From an uncultured Flavobacteriaceae bacterium (GTDB lineage Bacteria > Bacteroidota > Bacteroidia > Flavobacteriales > Flavobacteriaceae): a stretch of 20,701 nt of DNA. Below the pieces are notes generated by a model. The model ran no database searches. It worked only from the letters and a program-made list of their open reading frames with translations, and had not been told where the DNA came from. A program made the position numbers and the translations under genes. Below, in pieces: positions 15,901 through 20,701 of this stretch (within the stretch, counting starts at the first letter, position 1; each line of letters starts with the position of its first letter). The DNA is taken from the NCBI GenBank assembly GCA_947311815.1, contig CAMZMA010000077.1:1-20701 (forward strand), in the 5' to 3' direction.

Positions 15901-16588
15901 TAAAACTATCGGCAGTGAAAGAAACGGTGCCATTGTATAAACTTGTTCCTGTTGCTGGGGTGTCTGCAAGATGAATTTTATTATTTTCAAATAAAATTTT
16001 CCCTGTATGCGCGTCTATATATACATCAGCTCTATATAAAGGAGCTTTAGCATATATGTCAAATTTATAGGCCAACCTACTTGTTTCTGTAACTCCTTTT
16101 ATAACAGGAAGAATTACTAACTCTCCTTGAGGTTTATTGTAGCCCATAAAAGTAGCTTCTTGAGGGTTTTGCCACATATATTTTTTTGCTCCTACATGTG
16201 AAAGAACTTTGTTAAAAGCGGATTGTTTAGAGATAGAAGGAGAAATATTTAGTTTTCCAGCAGAAAACAATTCACCACTCATCGATCTAATAATTCCATT
16301 TTTTGCATGAACTTTATAAGTTCCAAATTCAACTTTTACTCCTTTGAAATATTGTTGAAATTTTTGATGAGAAAATCCTAATTTATCTCTTACGGTTTTT
16401 ACTTTAACTAAATCATCATCTGTAGATAAGTTTAGCGATTTTTTGATTAATTGTTTTGCCTCATGAATTGAGTGCGACTTGTTAAATTTTATGTTTTTTG
16501 TTTTAATACCATTTTGTGCATTCATTGTAAGTACACCAAAAATAAAAAAACAACACAACATTAAATTTTTAAAATACTTGTGTTTCAT
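12914..16588 (-). CDS. Secreted multidomain M4 (thermolysin-like) zinc metalloprotease with T9SS sorting domain
   Basis: Extracellular endopeptidase of 1224 residues. In order: signal peptide (1-25, ending MNAQ); FTP/PepSY-type propeptide (about 50-205); M4 catalytic region (about 215-527) with HEITH (His345, Glu346, His349), third zinc ligand Glu369 in GALNESFSDIFG, and the transition-state His435 in GGVHTNSGVQN; a fibronectin-III-like domain (about 533-615); a GEVED domain (about 685-758, with WIDYNHDGDFADAGE and YGEVEDYTI); a DUF5011/HYR-like Ig domain (about 768-843); a MAM-like domain (about 858-1017); a Gly-rich linker; a Cys-containing domain (1027-1130); and a T9SS type A sorting domain (1151-1224, starting FRVGLFPNP and ending in a basic KKFVKK). 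It is predicted to be secreted by T9SS with cleavage of prosequence and tail. All catalytic residues are intact. It is probably monocistronic, with its own terminator. Confidence 0.95.
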   Translation of the reverse strand: MKHKYFKNLMLCCFFIFGVLTMNAQNGIKTKNIKFNKSHSIHEAKQLIKKSLNLSTDDDLVKVKTVRDKLGFSHQKFQQYFKGVKVEFGTYKVHAKNGIIRSMSGELFSAGKLNISPSISKQSAFNKVLSHVGAKKYMWQNPQEATFMGYNKPQGELVILPVIKGVTETSRLAYKFDIYAKAPLYRADVYIDAHTGKILFENNKIHLADTPATGTSLYNGTVSFTADSFNGSYRLRQTTDGNGIQTFDMKNGTSYTNASEVTSNSTSFTNSATAVQAHWGAEKTHKYYLQTHNRNSFDNNGGIIKSYVSYSTNYVNAYWNGSVMTYGDGDGVTYGPLVSLDIVGHEITHGVTERSANLVYSNESGALNESFSDIFGESIEAFAQASNDWLMGEQIGVGGSGGALRSMSNPNAFGDPDTYQGTNWATGTADNGGVHTNSGVQNFWYYILSVGKSGTNDNGNAYTVNGIGMTKASKIAYRNLTVYLSANSTYTDARTGAIQAAVDLYGAGSAEEIATTNAWYAVGVGAEYVQTCALGTPTNLASSAIGNNGFTLTWNAVTGAGSYTVTVGGTTATVNGTSYTATGLNQGTAYACSVAANCTTGGSGTVSTLSVTTTGSAPVTYCASKSTNTNDEYIQKVQLNTINNTSGAQFYSDFTAISTSLDKGTQYTITVTPKWTATVWSEGYSVWIDYNHDGDFADAGEQVFSKTASKTTPVSGTFTVPATATSGNTRMRVSMKYNAIPTACETFTYGEVEDYTINIVSAVADTTAPVIALNGAATINLNVGDTYTEQGATATDNVDGNITANIVISGTVNTAIAGTYSVNYNVNDAAGNAATQVTRTVIVSAVSTSGCTGGIASFPYTESFENTLGAWTQATGDNFDWTIRSGGTPSSNTGPTSASSGTYYVYMESSSPNNPSKRAILNSPCFDLSAETQATFTFKYHMFGATTMGSLALEASTDNGTTWTSVWSKSGNQGNSWLSASVDLATYLGSTVKLRFNGITGTTWQGDMAVDNVSLTNAGGGTGGGTCSNINLSITFDNYPSETSWKIVDGAGATVYSGGTYGSQTGGSTLNIAIGCLPNGCYDFIMLDTYGDGICCTYGNGSYTLTNSTTGATLASGGSFTSSNTTNFCLTTAVAAGFGANINTSESDNVFRVGLFPNPVTGKILNVRTTMDNITYTITNMIGQRVARGMVINNVIDVNTLKKGVYMIELSNSKEVITKKFVKK

Positions 16589-17050
16589 TTTGAAAAAGGG
16601 GGTTAAAGATTAGTAAATAATTTAAAAAAAATATTTTTATTAAAATTTTTTAAAGAATGTTTAATAAAATTCTTAATTTTTTGTTAAATTTTTTTGTAAA
16701 TGTAAAAAATAAAATGAAAATATAAAAATAAATTTTTAGTATTAACCTGAATTTTATATAAGAATCGAACCTTAAATTCAATAAATACATGAGATAATTT
16801 TTACAAGAACGAGTTCTTGTAAAAATTGTAGTGATGCAGATTATGTATTTAGTGGTTTTTTCTCGAAAAAGGCATGAATTTTGTTCAAAAAATGAATTTA
16901 CATAAATTAAAAACGGTAATCATTCTGATAAAGAGTTTGTTGTGTTATTTTTTTTGCTTTTCTTAGGAGGAACTCAGATTATTAAAAATGTATCTCTTTT
17001 TCAATACCTCAATTAATAGTATATTGCATCGTTAAAAAAAGAGATAAAAC
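16589..17050. other. 462-bp AT-rich divergent intergenic region
   Basis: This lies between the leftward protease gene and the rightward nucleotidyltransferase gene. Bases 16610-16740 are extremely AT-rich, with many A and T runs. It contains a 32-nt palindrome (16796-16827) and a small TTTTTC/GAAAAA hairpin (about 16857-16870). Promoters for both genes are expected here. The candidates are weak: TACATTTA on the minus strand (16697-16704) for the protease and TATATTGC (17020-17027) for the nucleotidyltransferase; neither fits TAnnTTTG fully. Only very short reading frames occur. No tRNA, riboswitch or repeat array is seen. Confidence 0.7.
16796..16827. promoter_or_regulatory. 32-nt near-perfect palindrome, possible operator
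   Basis: The 15-nt arm AATTTTTACAAGAAC (16796-16810) is repeated exactly in reverse complement at 16813-16827, separated by GA. An intrinsic terminator would have A on the 5' side and U on the 3' side of the stem. Here the order is reversed (T-run first, A-run last) on both strands, so termination is unlikely. No gene ends toward it from either side. A dimeric regulator binding ACAAGAAC-GA-GTTCTTGT in the divergent promoter region is the simplest reading. A dispersed repeat is the alternative. Confidence 0.6.
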
Positions 17051-18067
17051 ATGAGAATTATAGTACCAATGGCAGGTATCGGGTCTCGATTAAGACCACA
17101 TACGTTAACGATACCAAAACCATTAACAGTTATAGCAGGGAAACCAATTGTACAGCGTTTGGTAGAAGATATTACAGCAGTTGTAAATCAAAAAATTGAA
17201 GAAATTGCATTTATAATTGGCCCTTCATCAAAAGGATTTCCAGCAGATACTTCAGAAAAATTATTGGCAATTGCAAAAGAATTAGGCGCAAAAGGATCTG
17301 TTTATGTGCAAGAAGAAGCTTTAGGAACAGCGCATGCCATACATTGTGCAAAAAACTCTTTATCAGGCCCTTGTGTTGTAGCGTTTGTCGACACCTTGTT
17401 TAAAGCAGATTTTACGTTAGATGCTAATGCCGACGGTGCAATTTGGGTAAAACAAGTTGATGATCCAAGTGCTTTTGGAGTGGTAAAATTAAAAGATGGT
17501 TTTATTACTGATTTTGTTGAAAAACCGAAAGAATTTGTGTCAGATTTAGCAATAATTGGTATTTATTATTTTAAAGATGGCGATAAATTACTAGAAGAAA
17601 TTAATTATTTAATTGATAACGATATTAGACCTAGTGGAGAATTTCAATTAACCGAAGTGCTAGAAAGTTTAAAGCAACAAGGAGCAAAATTTTTACCAGG
17701 AAAAGTAGATGCGTGGATGGATTGCGGTAAAAAAGATCCAACGGTAGACACCAATACACAAGTATTAGGATTTGAACAAGCAGCAGGAAATAATTTAGTG
17801 TCTGATGATGTTGTATTAGAAAATTCAGAAATAATTCAACCGTGTTTTGTGGGTAAAAATGTAGTGTTAAAAAACACCACGTTAGGGCCCAATGTGTCGA
17901 TTGGAGCAAATAGTTTGGTAGAAAACACAACGATTAAAAACTCATTAATTCAAAGCAATGTGCAAATTTCTAATGCCAATTTAGACAATGCAATGATTGG
18001 TAATCATGCCAAATACAACGGAAAATACACTTCTGTAAGTATTGGTGATTATACAGAATTAACCTAA
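17051..18067 (+). CDS. Sugar-1-phosphate nucleotidyltransferase
   Basis: Cytoplasmic enzyme that makes an NDP-sugar from NTP and a sugar 1-phosphate. The N-terminal Rossmann-type catalytic domain (1 to about 240) has the signature GIGSRLRPHTLTIPKPL (9-25), QEEALGTAHAI (87-97), Asp114 in VAFVDTLF (usually GD), FVEKPKE (155-161), GEFQLTE (196-202) and Asp224 in AWMDCG. The C-terminal part (about 245-330) has short repeats such as VVLKNTTLGPNVSIGANS, which suggest a left-handed beta-helix. That overall form is shared by glucose-1-P thymidylyltransferases, mannose-1-P guanylyltransferases and GlmU-like proteins; I cannot choose a substrate. The length of 338 residues fits. It leads an operon with TPR, DUF4292 and EnvC/M23 genes, so its product probably serves envelope glycan synthesis. 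Confidence 0.9.
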   Translation: MRIIVPMAGIGSRLRPHTLTIPKPLTVIAGKPIVQRLVEDITAVVNQKIEEIAFIIGPSSKGFPADTSEKLLAIAKELGAKGSVYVQEEALGTAHAIHCAKNSLSGPCVVAFVDTLFKADFTLDANADGAIWVKQVDDPSAFGVVKLKDGFITDFVEKPKEFVSDLAIIGIYYFKDGDKLLEEINYLIDNDIRPSGEFQLTEVLESLKQQGAKFLPGKVDAWMDCGKKDPTVDTNTQVLGFEQAAGNNLVSDDVVLENSEIIQPCFVGKNVVLKNTTLGPNVSIGANSLVENTTIKNSLIQSNVQISNANLDNAMIGNHAKYNGKYTSVSIGDYTELT

Positions 18068-18087
18068 CTTTATAAGAAAATAGCTTC

Positions 18088-19038
18088 ATGCAAAAAAAGA
18101 TTGTTTTTAGTGTTCTTTTAGGATTGTTTTACCATCCTTTTTTGTCTTTTTCGCAAGATAGTATTGTTCATACAACTACTGTTGATGAGAAAAATAACAT
18201 CAAATTTCAAGAGTATTTTTTTAAAGCATTGTCAGAAAAGGCAATCAATCATTATAAAAAAGCGATTGAAAATTTAGAAGAATGCAATCAGATAATTCCT
18301 AAAAACGAAGCTGTTTTGTTTGAGTTGTCAAAAAATTATTACTTCTTAAACAAAACTTTTGAAGCGGGTATTTATGCAAAACAGGCATTACAAATTAGTC
18401 CTGAAAATAACTGGATTTTAGAACATTTAGTGTTGGTGTATAAAAAGGAACGCAATTTTAAAGAGGCGATTACTGTACAACAAAAAATTTTAGAAAAGCA
18501 TCCGAAAAAAATAGGGCAATTAGTTATTTTATATTTACAAGACAACAATATTGTTGCGGCTAAAAAAACGCTTCAACAAATGGAAAATAAAGGATTGTTG
18601 TCTGCAAGATTCCGTAGAATTAAAAAGAATTTTGAGGTAATTACAAACCAGAAAAAAGATGATAAGCCTCAAAAAAAATCTGATGATTTTGCTAGCTTAG
18701 AAAAAGAATTTGACAAGAATAAATCTTTTGCTGTTTTAGAAAAATTGTTACAAAAATCGTTACAAAGTCATCCTGAATTTTTATTAAAATACAGCAATAT
18801 TGGTTTGTCGCTTTTTCCTGCACAACCTTTAGTGTATTTAATGAACGGAAAAGCGTTAAATACAAAAAAACAATTTGAAAAAGGATTAGAAACCTTGCAA
18901 AATGGCATCGATTTTGTCATTGACAATAAAAATATAGAAGCACAGTTTTATTTAGAGATGGTTATTTCTTACAATGGTTTAGGAAAGACAAAAGAAGCAA
19001 ATAAATACAAAACAAAAGCAAAACAGTTAAAAAAGTAA
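18088..19038 (+). CDS. Exported tetratricopeptide-repeat protein
   Basis: A 316-residue protein with a signal peptide (1-22, ending SFSQ) and no enzymatic motif. Helical repeats of TPR type are seen at about 42-140 (for example NEAVLFELSKNYYFLNKTFE, 73-92, and NNWILEHLVLVYKKERNFKE, 107-126) and again at about 255-312. A lysine/aspartate-rich linker lies at about 183-206. It is therefore likely a periplasmic protein-protein adaptor. It starts 20 nt after the nucleotidyltransferase stop and is followed 19 nt later by the DUF4292 gene. This gene order (nucleotidyltransferase, TPR, DUF4292, M23) is, as I recall, found in other Flavobacteriia, which suggests an envelope-assembly role. The exact function is unknown. 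Confidence 0.85.
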   Translation: MQKKIVFSVLLGLFYHPFLSFSQDSIVHTTTVDEKNNIKFQEYFFKALSEKAINHYKKAIENLEECNQIIPKNEAVLFELSKNYYFLNKTFEAGIYAKQALQISPENNWILEHLVLVYKKERNFKEAITVQQKILEKHPKKIGQLVILYLQDNNIVAAKKTLQQMENKGLLSARFRRIKKNFEVITNQKKDDKPQKKSDDFASLEKEFDKNKSFAVLEKLLQKSLQSHPEFLLKYSNIGLSLFPAQPLVYLMNGKALNTKKQFEKGLETLQNGIDFVIDNKNIEAQFYLEMVISYNGLGKTKEANKYKTKAKQLKK

Positions 19039-19057
19039 TTGTAAAAACAGCAAAAAA

Positions 19058-19831
19058 ATGAAATTTAAAACACAAATTGTGCTATTGTTTATTGTTGTAC
19101 TTTCTGCTTGTAAACCAACAAAAAATGTTATTGACGCTTCTAAAACTGCAAAAAAAATGTCCTCAAAAAAAATAATTAGAAAACATTTAGCAGTTCATTT
19201 TGAGAGAGAAACGATTGATGCAAAATTTAAAGTTCATTATCAAGATAAAAAAACAGGATTAGGATTTTCTGTTCGGATGAAAATAAAAAAAGACGAAGTT
19301 ATTTGGCTAAAAGGAACAAAGTTAATTACCCTATTTAAAGCTAAAATTACGCCAACTTCTGTTCGTTATTATTCATCTGTAAAAAAGAATTATTTTGAAG
19401 GAGATTTTTCTATGATTCAACAATTATTGGGTGTAGAAATTAATTTTGAACAGTTGCAAAATTTGTTTTTAGGACAAGCTATTTTAGATTTAAAAAAAGA
19501 AAAACAAGTAGTAGAAATTAAAGACAATGCACATGTATTATCACCAAAAGTACAATCAGCATTGTTTGATGTTTTCTTTTTTGTAAATCCGTCTCATTTT
19601 AAATTAGACAAACAATCAGTTGTAAATACAGAGAAAGAGTTGCAGTTAGATATTTTATATCCAAGATATAAAGTAATTGATAAAGAGGTCTATCCAGAAG
19701 ATATTCATATTAGAGTACATCAAAAAAATGCACTCACAAAAATAGATTTCTCTTTAAAATCTGTGGTGTTTGATACTGAAATAAACACATCTTATCGTGT
19801 TCCTAGTAGTTATAAAAAAATAACGTTATAA
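19058..19831 (+). CDS. DUF4292 lipoprotein
   Basis: A 257-residue predicted lipoprotein: a basic start, a hydrophobic segment and the lipobox VLSAC with Cys18 as the lipidated residue. The position after Cys is Lys, and outer-membrane anchoring is likely in this phylum. The rest is a mainly beta-strand soluble domain that I recognise as DUF4292, with ETIDAKFKVHYQDKKTG, VIWLKGTKLITLFKAKITP and YFEGDFSMIQQLLG in the usual order. Its all-beta pattern resembles LolA/LolB-like lipoprotein-handling folds, but that is inference. It starts 19 nt after the TPR gene and is followed 6 nt later by the EnvC-like gene, so it is within the operon. Confidence 0.88.
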   Translation: MKFKTQIVLLFIVVLSACKPTKNVIDASKTAKKMSSKKIIRKHLAVHFERETIDAKFKVHYQDKKTGLGFSVRMKIKKDEVIWLKGTKLITLFKAKITPTSVRYYSSVKKNYFEGDFSMIQQLLGVEINFEQLQNLFLGQAILDLKKEKQVVEIKDNAHVLSPKVQSALFDVFFFVNPSHFKLDKQSVVNTEKELQLDILYPRYKVIDKEVYPEDIHIRVHQKNALTKIDFSLKSVVFDTEINTSYRVPSSYKKITL

Positions 19832-19837
19832 GCTAAC

Positions 19838-20701
19838 ATGCAAAAATCAGCTACATTGTTTTTATTGTTTTTATTGATGAGTTTTTCATCAATAGGACAA
19901 ACGCGTAAACAATTAGAAACACAACGAAGAAAGCTGAAAACCGAAATGAAAAAGGTAAAAAAACTGCTTTATGACACAAAAAAGAAAGAAAAAAATGCGT
20001 TACATGATTTGAAAGACATCAATCAAAAAATTGAAATTCGTTCAAAATTAATAGCAACCATAAATAAAGAAGCGGAATTATTATCAAAAGAAATTGATGT
20101 AAACGCAACCAAAATAAAAAACCTAAACAAAAAATTAGCAACTTTAAAAGCAGATTATGCTGCCATGATTTACAAATCGTATAAAAGTAAATCGCAACAA
20201 AGCAGAACGATGTTTTTATTGTCGTCAAAAAACTTTTTTCAGGCGTATAAAAGAGTGCAGTATATGAAACAATATACTTCTTTTAGAAAACAACAAGGAG
20301 AGCAAATTGTAAAACAGACAGCGACTGTGAAAAAGCTAAATGCGTCTCTTTTATTACAAAAACAAACAAAAGACACTTTAATACTATCAGAAAAAGAGCA
20401 AAAAAACAGTATCGAAAAAGATAAAAAAGAACAGTTATCTTTGATAACAACTATTAAAAAGAAAGAGAAGAAATACAAAAAAGAACTTCAAAAAAAGATA
20501 AAAGAAGAACGAAAAGTTACTGCTAAAATAGACAAGTTAATTAGAGAAGCCATTGCGAGGTCTAACAGAAAACGTAAAAAAGGAGTAAAAAAATCGAAAG
20601 GATTTATTTTGTCTTCAGAAGCAAAAGTATTGGCGGCAAAATTTGAACAAAATAAAGGTAAATTACCTTGGCCTGTTAAAAAAGGATTGGTTACGCGTAG
20701 G
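19838..20701 (+). CDS. EnvC-like murein hydrolase activator / M23 peptidase, 3'-truncated by the window end
   Basis: The frame opens with ATG at 19838 and stays open for 288 codons to the last base. Residues 1-20 are a signal peptide (ending SSIGQ). Residues about 22-110 and 145-245 are strongly charged Lys/Glu/Gln-rich helices expected to form coiled coils, with the family-typical segment MIYKSYKSKS (110-119) and FLLSSKNFFQAYKRVQYMKQY (126-146) between them. The sequence KLPWPVKKGLVTRR (275-288) is the entry to the LytM/M23 domain, which lies beyond the edge, so I cannot tell whether zinc ligands are present. EnvC proteins activate amidases at the division site; active M23 proteins cut peptide cross-links. 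It starts 6 nt after the DUF4292 gene. Confidence 0.9.
   Translation, partial: MQKSATLFLLFLLMSFSSIGQTRKQLETQRRKLKTEMKKVKKLLYDTKKKEKNALHDLKDINQKIEIRSKLIATINKEAELLSKEIDVNATKIKNLNKKLATLKADYAAMIYKSYKSKSQQSRTMFLLSSKNFFQAYKRVQYMKQYTSFRKQQGEQIVKQTATVKKLNASLLLQKQTKDTLILSEKEQKNSIEKDKKEQLSLITTIKKKEKKYKKELQKKIKEERKVTAKIDKLIREAIARSNRKRKKGVKKSKGFILSSEAKVLAAKFEQNKGKLPWPVKKGLVTRR

Noticed and set aside
20019..20478. Minus-strand frames of 69 and 79 codons near the right end
   Set aside because: They are shadows of the Lys-rich coiled-coil region of the EnvC-like gene; the Phe/Leu/Ser-rich translation is what antisense of AAA/GAA codons gives.
20657..20671. Inverted repeat AAGGTAA/TTACCTT near the right edge as a second fold-back
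   Set aside because: Only 7-bp arms inside a coding frame that continues naturally into the M23 domain; chance is sufficient.

Overview
The window reads as a piece of a marine-type Flavobacteriia (Bacteroidota) chromosome, probably family Flavobacteriaceae. The grounds are strongly AT-rich DNA, TAnnTTTG-like -7 promoter elements, a type IX secretion (T9SS) C-terminal sorting domain, and families typical of this group (DUF4292, DUF4153, GEVED-containing M4 protease). I would not name a genus from this alone. Both ends cut through genes. The left end has a long perfect inverted repeat that looks like a fold-back artefact.

Layout. 1-2168 (+): the end of a surface-polysaccharide locus, with a WcaJ-type priming sugar-phosphate transferase followed directly by a GT2 glycosyltransferase. 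2227-3498 (+): purD, then a 241-bp spacer holding two dispersed-repeat-like hairpins. 3740-4780 (+): a MurG-like GT-B glycosyltransferase whose 3' end overlaps by 27 nt the convergent PhoR-like kinase of a PhoB/PhoR-type two-component pair (4754-6495, -). 6595-8406 (-): a secreted serine hydrolase of the beta-lactamase fold carrying only the C-terminal part of a GH3 glycosidase. 8506-10952 (+): a DUF4153 membrane protein and a 3'-5' exonuclease, 2 nt apart. 10964-12817 (-): an Uup-like ABC-F ATPase. 12914-16588 (-): a 1224-residue secreted multidomain M4 metalloprotease with its own intrinsic terminator.

A 462-bp AT-rich intergenic region with a 32-nt near-perfect palindrome separates the protease from a rightward envelope operon (17051 to the window end). 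That operon holds a sugar-phosphate nucleotidyltransferase, a TPR protein, a DUF4292 lipoprotein and an EnvC/M23 murein hydrolase activator cut off at the right edge.

The shared theme is the cell envelope: polysaccharide priming and extension, nucleotide-sugar supply, peptidoglycan remodelling, and secreted hydrolases. These are mixed with housekeeping genes (purD, ABC-F, exonuclease). I found no RNA genes, CRISPR arrays, insertion sequences, prophage or defence genes. Nothing here amounts to a new multi-gene system. The items most worth a second look are the 99-bp inverted repeat at the left end, the GH3 remnant fused to a serine hydrolase, and the palindrome in the protease/nucleotidyltransferase spacer.
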